A stretch of DNA of 64,000 nt from Nectonema munidae. Its lineage: Eukaryota; Nematomorpha; Nectonematoida; Nectonematidae. Within the stretch, counting starts at the first letter, position 1. The number at the start of each line of letters is the position of its first letter. A program made the position numbers and the translations under genes. The stretch lies in the NCBI GenBank assembly GCA_030549495.1, contig JAUIRK010000898.1:1116001-1180000 (forward strand), in the 5' to 3' direction. Under the pieces are notes generated by a model. It searched no databases and was not told the origin of the DNA. It saw only the letters and a program-made list of their open reading frames with translations. This document shows, piece after piece, positions 1-11,200 of this stretch.

Positions 1-900
1 TGAAAATTTTTCTTTATAAAATAGTCACAAATAAACTCTTAAAAAATATTTCAATTTTTCCAAGAAATTTAACTCTTCTGCAACATATATATTGACATAT
101 GTAGAGATTTCTTGAAGCTTATCGTGCGTATTTTAAAATATTAGAAAAAGAAATGATAATCGAAATTTTTTTCAAAAATATAACTAACAATTTATTTTAT
201 GCTTTGTTTTCGCGGCATCAACATTGGCTTCGATATCACAAAGTTTATTTTGAGGAAGAACGTAATGTTATGCTACTGCTATAACTACCAAAACGAAAAA
301 TATAAATGATTATGCGGGAAATCCAGCATCAAACCTTTTTTGCTGATAGTCAGTCAAGAGCAACTATGCTTTCTCCATGAAAAAACCCAAAGTTACATTT
401 GATATATATATATAGTTCTCAATTAGTTTTGGAAATAGACTGCATTCTTCACAGGATAAAATGAATTATAGCAAAACTTTTTTTATCCTCTTTATTTTTA
501 CTTATCTTTTTGAAGCCACCTTAATTAAATATTCAATACAAAAAATAAAGTTATTGTTAAAAATATATGGGAATCTAGGATTTAAGTTCTGTTTAAAATC
601 TTTTTATAATCTCATGATAGTTTAATGTTTTCATTCACTTAAAATTTTTAACTCATTAACACTTGTAAAGAGATTCCTTACTAAATAAAGTTATACTTTG
701 TTTTCATTTTTAAAAGTAAGCCTTTTTGTCTGAATTAATTTTTTAGCTCTATTTTTTTGTAAATAAAGTATTTTTTATTTTTGGAGATCAATAATTTTTA
801 CAATGTTTCATTTGATTTTAAAAATTAATTTTTTCATAACTTATAGCCTAACTTACCGTTTTATATGTGAAGTATATTGCAAAGTATATACTTTATACTT
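1..900. other. AT-rich sequence, no gene seen
   Basis: No coding exon or structured element is visible, apart from a 77 bp piece at 246-322 that recurs at 3740-3856. MYRF C-terminal exons could lie here or further left, but I could not recognise any. Confidence 0.5.
246..322 (+). repeat. Short duplicated segment, copy 1
   Basis: TATTTTGAGGAAGAACG and the next roughly 50 bases match 3740-3805 almost exactly. This copy lacks about 40 bases present in the copy at 3740-3856, then both share ATTATGCGGGAAAT. Confidence 0.7.
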
Positions 901-1046
901 GGGCGTGAGTAGGGTTGGTTAGATGCTGGATTCGATAACTCAAGGTCTTGGATTCGATCCCGCATCAAGCCTGCTTTCCTCATAGTTCGATGCAAGCGGC
1001 GCAATTGTGCCTTCTCGATGAAAACACTCTATGAAACCTTTACCTT
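901..1046 (+). mobile_element. tRNA-derived SINE
   Basis: A near-complete copy begins GGGCGTGAGTAGGGTTGG, with a TTGGTTAGATGCTGG A-box-like region and GATTCGATCCC as B box. It ends in the family-specific body CGATGAAAACACT and a CTTTACCTT tail. This is the reference for the family found at eight or more places in the window. Confidence 0.85.
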
Positions 1047-1548
1047 CAACATTTTATTCTTAAATTTGGGTTAGACTTATACAACGGCATATACGATAAT
1101 AAGAAAATAGATCCTAAAATTAGTAAAGATAAAAGTAAACTTTAGAAAAAATATAAAGTAAATAATAATAATCATTAATATTAATTAAAAATCTTAAACG
1201 TTTCCATAAATCCAGATAAATTTAGGTTATAATTCTGGTATACTTATGAGCTGCTCCATCATCAATGTGGACACCGAATGCAGCTTCATATGTTGAATCG
1301 AGTGACGAAGACTGGGTCTGCTTAGAATATTAATATAAATAATTCTGCATTTCTCATCAATATATAGAATTTTCATAGATTAAGAATTGTTCGCGAACTT
1401 TGATAAAAAATTTTATAATAATTAAAAAAAACTTATAAATTCCATTTTTTTGTTCAAGTCATTTTATATTTCTCTTTCCAAATATTCCTTCTTGGATTGA
1501 AAGTTATGTGTACACAATTTTACATTTATATATTTTACTGCTTAGACC

Positions 1549-1640
1549 AGCCTTTTCCAAACTTTTTATTGGTTACCTGTAAAATTGGTGTCTGACAAAA
1601 TTTTACGCACTACTACGAATTTTCATCAGAATAAAACAAA
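1549..1640. mobile_element. hAT-type end fragment
   Basis: CAGCCTTTTCCAAACTTTTT followed by ATTGGTTACC resembles the terminal repeat of hAT elements whose ends read CAGTGxTTTCCAAACTTTT. No matching second end was found, so this is a fragment. Confidence 0.35.
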
Positions 1641-1736
1641 TAATTAGATCCAAAATATTTCAATGTGACAATTAGCCTTGAAGAAAAAAATATATATGAA
1701 GAAATGCAATTTCAAAATACTCCTAACGATTTAGAC

Positions 1737-2953
1737 CAGGGGTGTCCAACACACGGCCCGCGACTAAGAAAATGAGATAAGATTGATGTTAAATTATATA
1801 GATATTAGTTTATAAAAATTTCAACAAATTTGTTATAAAAACTTTAAGTTTCTATCAAAATATGGATAGGATTATGATTTTTAAAATATCATTGGAGCTT
1901 AAACAAATTTTTTCTAACTTTTATTTCAAGGTTTTTTACTTATATATATATTTTGGCTTTTTTGGTTGATATTAGCAAATATTTGAACATTTTGAATTTA
2001 AAACTTCAGGGAGAAACAAGTATGATAGTTGAAATGAATGATAATGTAACTGCTTTCAAGATAAAATTAAAAATTTGGAGAAAAGATCTAGAAATGAAAA
2101 ATTTGGAACATTTTCCTTTTTTAAAATCTCTATCTGTAATAAATGAAGAGGCTTTATCAGAATGTGTTGATTACATTGATGTTCTTTTCAATGAATTCGA
2201 TAGAAGATTCAAAGACCTCAAATCATTAAAATCTGATTTTGAGTTATTTGTAGATCGTCTCAATTTCGACGTTAATCAATTGAATGAAAATATTCAAATG
2301 GAAATAGTTGATCTTCAATGCAATACCATGCTGAAGAAAACGTTTGAAACTTTGGGTATTCCCAAATTCTACTCAAGTCTTGATGGAAGCCAGTTTCCAA
2401 AGCTGATTCATTTGGTCAAAAAAATAGTTTGTATGTTTGGGAGTACGTATAAATGCGAGGAATTTTTTTCACTGATGAAGCTTAACAAAAATTATTTGCG
2501 CACAAGACTGACCGATGAAAACTTAAAATCTTCTCTACGGATAGCTGCATCAAATAAAATCAAACCACAAATTGACGTTTTGGCAAAAGACAAAAGATGT
2601 CAAAGAAGCTCTCAATGATACAAGTGAACTGTAAATAGATTACAAGTATTAATTCACTTAATATAAAATAGCGTATTGACACATTAATCCCAATGTTTTC
2701 ATTTGAAAAATTTGAATTTGAATTATTTGTAAAAGTGAGAGACAGCTTTTATAAATAAAAATAACTCTTTCAATTAACTACTCATTTTATGTTTAATTTT
2801 CATAAAAATTGTGATAATCAGTAATCAAGATAAAAAAGTTTCTGATAAATATTTTATAAAAAAATTATTGTTATTTTTTTAAATAGGTGCGGCCCGACCG
2901 TGTCCAATAACTTTTCTAAATGGCCCGCTGCTTGTTTTAGTTGGACATCCCTG
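1737..2953 (+). mobile_element. hAT (Charlie/GTF2IRD2-like) transposon, internally deleted
   Basis: Terminal inverted repeats are CAGGGGTGTCCAAC and GTTGGACATCCCTG. They are flanked by 8 bp target duplications ATTTAGAC (1729-1736) and ATTTAGCC (2954-2961), one mismatch. The inner terminal sequence keeps GGCCCGC, as in Charlie-type elements. The element is 1,217 bp and carries only the C-terminal half of a transposase, so it cannot move itself. The target-site match suggests a moderately recent insertion. Confidence 0.9.
1953..2618 (+). pseudogene. hAT transposase C-terminal part (GTF2IRD2/SCAND3-like)
   Basis: The 221-codon frame contains LNILNLKLQGE, VTAFKIKLKIWRKDLE and HFPFLKSL, hallmark stretches of GTF2IRD2-like transposases. 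It ends in a hAT C-terminal dimerisation block (KCEEFFSLMKLNKNYLRTRL, then LRIAAS). The N-terminal zinc finger and first catalytic residues are absent, and the frame has no good start codon (the first codon is TTG). It is best read as the remains of the transposase inside the 1737-2953 element, not a host gene. Confidence 0.85.
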
Positions 2954-2961
2954 ATTTAGCC

Positions 2962-4381
2962 TATCTATATTTCGTGAAAATACATCTATCTCCGGATCCT
3001 TCACCCACTGCCTATCATTTTTTCAGATGTCCAGAAATTTTTTTAAGAAATAAGCTTCCAAGTTCAAAAACGAAATGGAAGCTCAATTCATAGATTTCTT
3101 AGCATCATATCCATTGAATTTTAAAGTCATACTCTTGTTGATCAATGGCAGAGATACAATGAGGTCCAATGATCATATTTTGCTAATTAAAACATGGATG
3201 GTTTTAATTTTTTCAAGAAGTAAAATTTGTTAATGAAATTGGCGCGTATTTTTCCTAATTTTGTCACGAATCAAAGTTTCTTTCTTAAATCAGTCATTTT
3301 TTCCGATTTAACTAATAACTTTTTTTACTTTTTATCTTGATCCCAGAAACTAGAAAAAAGTTTTAAAAAAATTACGGAAATATGAATAAAACAAAAAATT
3401 AAAAGTCTAAGGTATATAATTTGCCAACAGAATTTCAAATTATAATTGACAAAATATAAGTGATTGAGAAAAATAGATAATTGAGAAGCAAAGAAAATGT
3501 CTCTATACCCCAAATGATAAAACGCCGGTGTATCGATAAAAAAAGAAAGTTGTTAAAAGAAAGAAATAAGCAAAAGTGCTCACCAAAAAGCCATGATAAG
3601 CGTCATGATCAAGCAACAGTACTGCACCAAGTTGATCTTCAAGAAGGAGAAAATTTGAGGACCTTGTGATTTATCGTGGTTTGTTTTAAGTTGAGAGGAC
3701 CAGAAGCTTCTGAAGCTGGAAGCAAAACTTTTGTGAGAGTATTTTGAGGAAGAACGTAATGTTATGCTACTGCTATAACTACCAAAACGAAAAATATAAA
3801 TGAACTTGAAATATTTTAAGTAGAAAAAGTCATGGCATTAAATTATGCGGGAAATAACTGAAAAAATAATTATTAAATTTTAAAGTTTATAAAATCACAT
3901 ATTAATTTGTAATCTATTCTATTACATAATAGATTATGTCCATATCTATTATTGAATAGATTGGAGCAAAGTCTTAGCGCTCAATTTTAGTTCCAAAAGC
4001 ATCAGCTTGAATCTAAAATTGGAGCATGATGTATTCAAGAATGGCGCGCATATTATAAGTCTCGCATTCAAAATAACTATGTATTTAATTCCAAACTTCA
4101 ATAAATTCCATAATAAAATGATTTTCATATTAAAATTTTAATTTTAAAAAAGTGCAATTTTGCAATTGTGGATAAAAATTTTATTTTAAAAAAAAAGAAG
4201 TTTTATTTTAAAATTTATCCAAAAAAATATAATTTATCATCAATATAAACTTTATATTTATTATAAAGCTTCAATTTTAAGTTTTCTTTTTAACTTTTTT
4301 GTTATATTAGTATATTTATCTTAATGCATTTAAATTGAAGTTTAAGTTATTCATCACACACAAGCAAAAAGTAGGTCTAAG
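2962..4381. other. Non-coding stretch, nothing recognised except one short repeat
   Basis: A lysine-rich 62-codon frame at 3481-3669 has no good start and no homology I recognise. The short duplicated segment at 3740-3856 lies here. It sits downstream of the last MYRF exon found and could hide further MYRF exons. Confidence 0.4.
3740..3856 (+). repeat. Short duplicated segment, copy 2
   Basis: This is the longer partner of 246-322. The internal stretch absent from the first copy lies at about 3804-3842. Confidence 0.7.
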
Positions 4382-4529
4382 CAAAGGTAAAGGTACCGTG
4401 GAGTGTTTTCATCGAGAAGGCACAATTGCGCCGCTTGTATCGAACTATGAGAAAGTAGGCATGATGCGGGATCGAACCCAAGACCTTGAGTTATCGAAAC
4501 CTAGTACCTAACCAACCTTACTCACAACC
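4382..4529 (-). mobile_element. tRNA-derived SINE
   Basis: Minus-strand copy of the 901-1046 family. The tail side begins GGTAAAGGTACCG, the B box reads as GGGTTCGATCCC on the minus strand, and the tRNA-like 5' part ends at ACTCACAACC. Confidence 0.83.
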
Positions 4530-4597
4530 TTCCTCATTTGAAATAACAATATAAACAAGTATGCCCTTCTACAGTGTATTCAGAATAATTAAAGTTA

Positions 4598-4849
4598 TTG
4601 TCAGAGGCGTTTGGTGGTCGTTTTAGCGATTTTGAAGAAGAAAAAAACTCAAGCCTAGGGAAGATTTGCATGAAGGGAGGAAGTTTGGACAAAAATATAT
4701 GTTGTACATACAGATGTGAACAAGTTTTTTCTTCAATGATAATGATTAAATTAACAGATTCAAACTTAAATGGGTGCTTATCTCTTTCTGTTATACTGAA
4801 ACTAACTTCACATTTGTTGCATATTCTAGAAAAGGTTGGCCACCCCTGA
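4598..4849 (+). pseudogene. hAT transposase C-terminal fragment with 3' terminal repeat
   Basis: A short frame with YRCEQVFSSMIMIKLTDSNL and LSLSVILKL resembles the hAT dimerisation block (CEQxFSxMKxIK, then RLTDxNL). It runs into GGTTGGCCACCCCTG, a hAT 3' terminal repeat, ending at 4849. The 5' end of this copy was not found. Confidence 0.65.
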
Positions 4850-5117
4850 GCTAGATCTTATATGCAACATTAGACATTTATTGTAAACATAATTTTTTAT
4901 CTTTTAGTCTTTATTCTTTGAGACTCATTAATTGTGATTATTTTTATATAATAGTCATATCTGTTTAATAAATTTTATTGGAAGTCTCACTCTCTTGAGT
5001 GAACCTTAGCAAGATTTTCAAGATCAACAAGAGAAACAGATTAATTATTGAAAATAGGAAACTTATACAAACAACTTTTATACAATAAGGGTAGAGTAGT
5101 GTAGCTTTAAAAGTTAC

Positions 5118-5284
5118 CTTATATTACTTTTATCACTAATTGATTTAAAGGAATTTTTTCTATTGAGAAGTAGTTTTGGCAAGTTTTTGTTCACTCTCTC
5201 TAGCTTTTGAATTCTTGCACCTAATTGACTGGTTAACTTGCTCAACTCGTTAACAGCTCCAATATTCTCCATAAAAATTCTGTC
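5118..5284 (-). CDS. Myrf: MYRF exon, end of S74 domain and coiled coil
   Basis: Encodes [28 protein letters not shown] and then a basic Ser-rich linker. The family has an ENVGAVKELCKLT helix here that forms the trimer coiled coil, followed by a transmembrane segment. The exon leaves in phase 2 at AG|GTAACT. The next exon is not identified. Confidence 0.93.
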
Positions 5285-8200
5285 CTTAAATATAAAAATA
5301 CACGTAATCAATCACAATTCTTTATAATATATCCAGGGTTGCGCGAATTAAAGAACTTGTGAACTAGATATGTGAAAAATTCCAAAATTCTACAAAAAGC
5401 TAAATATTGTGAAAGAAACTAGAAATAATCAACATGGCTAATTAAAGCAACTGATTATTTGATTAAAAAGTATACTATAATTTGATGCTTGATTTAAAAC
5501 TGAAAATAAAAGACCAATGCTGGATCAAAATCATATCGCTAAAATTTATATCTATTTTACTGAAAAATAGTAATAGTGAAAATAAAATTTTTTTTCACAG
5601 CAAAAAAGTTCCGCGTCCAAAAGAAAAACGATTTAATCAAAAGTAATGGTGTTTGGAATGAAAATTATGAAAAGTTTTGAGAATAATAAGAATGCGCAGC
5701 AAGATAACATTTTTGAGAAAATCAACATAAAACATTTCCCCAATTATTTTTATATCTTAGCAAATATGTTAAAAACAATAAACTTCTCTAAAAGAAAGCT
5801 CTACATTCCCATTTTGCATCCAATTCTTCCTTTTTCATTTAAATGGATCCCCTTTTCATTTTATATCCGTTTATTTCAATTTTAAAGTAGTCCTTTTCGC
5901 CTTTATTCATTTCAAATTCATTATCCTCAAATAGGCTAATTTGCAAAGTATAATTTTTCACCAATGAAATGAATAAAAGAAAAGTAAAGAAGTTCATGAA
6001 GGAAATGGAGAAAAGCTTAAAAACTTCATTCAAATCAAGGCTTTTTTTGACTTTTCCAATTGAAATTATAGTATAAATATTGGAAAAGAGGTCTGCTTTT
6101 ATCACTTTAAATCTCGATTGTTTTGTCACCTTTGATGAGGATGCCTTTAATGTATCCTAAAACTTCGTAACAGAAGAAGAGTGAAATGAAGAATACGAAT
6201 TTGAAAATGAAAAATGACGCATCTCCAAAGGAAGGAAAAACATTGATATATCTTCTTTTAAAAAAAAATTTGATTATACAAAGTTGGTAAACGAGTATAT
6301 CATTGAATGTAACAAGAGTGAGTATGAAGCAATAGATTCTAGAGTAATGCTTTTCAAGCTTTAGAACGATCATTGGTCATTATAATTTTGATAGCTGTCT
6401 ATCCAGAAAATGTGAGAATTAAATAAACAGCTAAAACACAATAATTTATATAATTAATTTTATTTATGGTTTTGTACTGTCATGCAAACAAATATTTAAT
6501 TTAATTATATGCACGCATTTTACTAGTTAATATAAACAAAATGAAACAAATTACCTTGAAACTGTTTTTTAATCACGTCTTTTAGTTTGTTTCTTATTTA
6601 CAGCTTCTGATCTGTGAGTAACTCAACAAAGCGCCGGTAAAATATCACGGTTCCATTTCTTTGTAAAGTTCTTGTTTACTTTTTTTTTATTCCTAACGGT
6701 ATTTTGCTGAAGATTTAAGCCTTATATCTTACACTGTTTATATGAAATATCCTAGAAAAAAAAGCATCCAAAAATTAGAGGAATGAAACCTTCGGTATGA
6801 ATATATCACTGCCCTTGGAGCATATGTAGGCCGGACGGTAGCAACCCTTCCTTTAGAGAAGATAAAAGATTAGGATTGATGGAATTATCTTCATGGAGTT
6901 ATCTCGCAAATACTAACGCTTTTATGTAACCTTCAAAAATATATATATATACAATACATTTAGGAGAATAAGGCTACTTTATTAACGACTAAAAAATCTT
7001 TAATTTTTTCTCCATTTGAAAGAGTGAGGGTGTTTGTTTTTTTCACGGCATCCGGGATGATATTCCTGATTTCTTGGGCAAGCACTCCAGTATCGCTCAC
7101 ATTATCCGTATTTTGGTCAGCGTATGCAGTCTTGTACTTGTAATGGTATACGTTTATCTTTGATAAGTTGTCCAACTGCTTTCTTGTGTCAATCTAAATC
7201 AATATATAGCAAACATATTTTATATGGAATCTTAATTTCAATCACGTTAAAGTTGTTTATATAAAAGAGCATTAAAAAACGAACAATTCCAGTTGTATTC
7301 TGACTGACAGGATGTAAAAATAGATATTACCTATTTGAAAAAAAATTTAAAGAATCTAAACGAATACCAAAAAATGCAATAAAATACACAAGACAAATAA
7401 ACTTTTGGTGCATATTTCTATCTGATAAATATATCAAAAAATCGAAAAAACATGATACTTATCCAAAAACATGGTTAAAATAGATTCTATAACTTTAATA
7501 ATAAAAATTTTTAAATAAGAGTATTTTTTAAATCTGACTTTATTCATTAAGAACAAAAAAGAAGTAAATTTGGTCCTAAAGAACAAAACTAAGTTAAAAC
7601 ATATATATATATATTTAGAAAGAACAACTTATAATTTCTAAATTTATTCATAAGTCGGCAGATGGGCCAGTGGTTCAAGCATAAGGTCTCGACCCAGTTG
7701 GACTAGGCTCGATCCCTGAACTTGCCCATTCCTATCATCTGGCTCTAGCTATGGAAGATTATTCTTGCCTTGGATGCGATATCGATAACTAAAAAAAGTA
7801 TTATTTCTCGCATCCAAAGTTTATGCCATTTATTTCATAGTTTCCTTGAAATGTGACAAAAAATATCAACAAATATTTCGATTTAACTTTAAATAATTTT
7901 TGTTCATCTAAATCATTGTTGTCCAAGCTTTTTTTTATAGCACGGGTCAGAAAAAGAAAAAAAGATGGACTTCAAACCGCATTTGTTTTTTTACTAATTT
8001 ACTATTACGATTTATTATTATTATTAAACAAGTCAGCTACCGTTAAAAATAAAGAAAAATTTATTATAAATCCCCAAAATATATAAAAATTTCCATATAA
8101 AACATGAAGAGTTATCACTAAATTCGTTCAAAATGTGTTAAGGTGAGTATTTTCAATAACTGATATAAGGTGGGGTTCATGAGTGAAAGAAGTCTATAAT

Positions 8201-11200
8201 CGTGTCTTGCTTTAAATTACTCTCATTCAAAAGATGCAGAAATGCACAATCTTTAAAAAGAGACGCATGGCCCGCATTTGAAAATACTGAGGGCCGTATG
8301 CGGTCCGTGGGCCGTAATTTGGAACACAATGCTCCAAACCCTAAATTATTTACATTTTGTCATGCGCTTTATGAAAAATGCTACTTCTTTTTAATATACT
8401 CTTGGTTAAAATTTTCTTACTTTAATATATCCTCAATCTCCATGTATCGAATATAAGATAGAAGAATTGGAAGAAATCGTATTTTGTTGTAGTTTGTGTT
8501 ATTCCTATAGTATTTTATAGGTAAAAGGAAAGCAATCATGGTTTAAAATTCATTGATGCAAATCATCATCTAAGAAAAAAGTCGCTGAAAAAAATTCAGA
8601 AGACTATATAGTTTGTACTTGCAGTCAATACTAGTTATTTTCAAAGAAAAATTGCTATATTTAAATATATATACCTTGAGATAAAGTGTGTTTGAGAAGT
8701 TAATTACAATTAACAAAATCTAAAAAAGGTTCATTGAAGAATGCATTCAGTTTTTCAAATTTCAATAGCCCTAATCTCAATGCCCTAGAAGTTCTAAAAC
8801 TTCTGTTAAACCTATTTTATTTTGTTAATTATATTTAATATATATAATATATATTATACATATAAAGTAATAGATCAATTATTTTGTTAAATATTTACTA
8901 CATATTTATCTCTTATATTATACTTTCAAATCTCTTTTCATTTTCATTTAGATATTTTTATATATATTTTTCTTTTTTATATTATAATTTTTACGGTCTA
9001 CCAGACTGGAGCAGTTGAGATCCCGATGAAGCATCACAACTTCCTTTTCACCTCCTCTGCTAGACCAGAATTTTTGGATTATTATTTTCTTCTTTCTATA
9101 TTCTTCTTGATTTCACAATAAATTTGTCTTGTTTTAATTTTTCGATTGTAAAGAAACCTTTGGATTTCTTTAGAGTAAAAAATATTCATTATACTGATAA
9201 AGAATCAAAAACCTTTGTATTGTAATTATGTAATCTAATTGGAAGAAAAATTTCGATAAACAGACAAATCAAGATTTTACGAGAGTTGCTAGATTTATAC
9301 TAACTTTGAAGCACCCAAAACTATCAGCAGACAAGTTTGAAATATAAAGTTAAAAAATTCCTAAAACAAAGTTTAGAAAGTAAAATATTTTGTTTTTTGG
9401 TAAAGCATACAAAAAAACACATAAAATGTAGTTGTTAAAATACCTTTTCGATTTCAGTTTTTATTCGAATGTCAGACGGCTTTAAAACATTTCCAGTGAG
9501 TTTAATGTTTCCCTGTACAACTAAACTTTCATCTGGAGAATCTGTTTTGACGCCAACATTTCCCTAAATAAAATAAATATGCTTTATATACATTCATTTT
9601 CTTATAATATTCACAAATTTAAAATCTTGCTACATTCTTTTACCGTGCATACTTTTATTTATTCTGAATCCACAACTTTAAAACTTTTACACACCTTTGG
9701 TAATTTAAAAACTAAGTAGGATGTATCAAGATAAATTAATGTACATCTAAAGTGTATCAAATAATGTATTTCATTCATAAAAAAGTAGCAATCGTTTAAA
9801 TTGGTAAAAATATGTCAGGAATCATCAAACTGTTGAATCTAATCGAAATGCAAAATCATTTCAATGCTAACTAAACCCTTTTCTACTAAAACAACATTTT
9901 CTTACTGGATGGAAAATATTTTCCGAATTTGAACATCTCTGCCATATCGCTTCGGAATCATTTTCAAACTGACCTGGATTTGACGCCTAAATACAAAATA
10001 TAAGAATTTTAATATGCAAATGCAAATATTAGAATGAATATCCTTCAATTTTACATATTATAGAGAAGGAGAAGAAAAAGAACATTCCTATAGAAAAGCA
10101 AACTGTTAAAAATTAGTTGGACAGATTAAAAAAATTAAAATGGGTATTTATAAAAAAAATAGTAAGCCTCATTTATTTATTGGAAAGAAGGCTTGAGTAG
10201 ACTTGGTGTTTGAATTCAAAATTGATACTAAAAAAATCTTGGATCTAAAAATCCAGCACCAAGCATGCCTCGCTCATAATTATATGCATGCGCCTCAATG
10301 AAAACAGCCCATCTTAATAACCAGAGCGAACAAAAGTCTATAAAGTGAAAAAATCAATTTTTTAAAAAGAAGAAAAAATTAAAAAATTTGAACTATATTT
10401 TCTTTTACTTTTTTTAAAAAACTGTATTTTCTTTTACTTTTTTTGGATTTTTAGGGCAATAAAGTCAAAAAATTTAAGTCAATAAAAAGTGAACAATTTA
10501 TTTTGTGTAAAATTGTTTTTAGAAGACCAAAAATTAATATATTTTCAAAAGTCACTGTAAACCAATTTCAAATTAGTTAGAACTATTTTTCATCTGTTTT
10601 GGGATTTTTTAGTTAAACAAAAAATTTAAAAAACAAAAATATAAAATATTATTTTTAAATTATAGTTATTTTACTCAAAATTTTTAGTTTTATCATTAAT
10701 CTAATATAATCTAAGAAACGAGTCTTTTAAATTGAAAAACTCCAAATTTTTCTCTAAGTCAAAATTTTCATGCAATAAGTCAAAAAAGTTAACAATTTTG
10801 AATTACAAACTCAAAAATAGAACTTTTTATGTCAAAAATAATTTCCCGTGTAACTTGCCTTCAAAAACAATATAAAATGAAATGTATAATTGCCAACTTA
10901 AGATCAATTGAGACATAATAGTTATCTAGTCAAAATCCATGAAAACTAAATACTCCGCATCCAAAATCCCCGAAAACGAAAATCAACTTATTTAGAAAAG
11001 GCATTAACTTGAATTTTCGGAGATTTTGGAAAAGGGGATTTTAGTTTCGGGGATTTTGACTAGGAACCCATAATAATTAGAATAATAGTAAAAATATCTT
11101 CACAGAAAAATATAGAAAAACTCGGTAACAAACTGTTCTTAATGGTAAAGGGTGTTTTTATCGAGAAGGCACAATTGCGCCGTTGTATCGAACTATAAGG

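Larger units (their letters stand above)
7194..9443 (-). other. MYRF intron with SINE-like and hAT-like fragments
   Basis: This 2.25 kb intron holds a tRNA-like SINE fragment (7657-7745), a hAT-type end (8268-8335) and a GC-richer stretch of unknown nature near 8,995-9,060. Nothing else was seen. Confidence 0.7.

Noticed and set aside
3481-3669. Lysine-rich 62-codon plus frame
   Set aside because: No good start, no recognised family, and located between repeat fragments.
5839-6373. Two overlapping minus frames of 96 and 88 codons
   Set aside because: They lie inside a MYRF intron and are Phe/Ile/Lys-rich, as expected from AT-rich noise, with no conserved motif.
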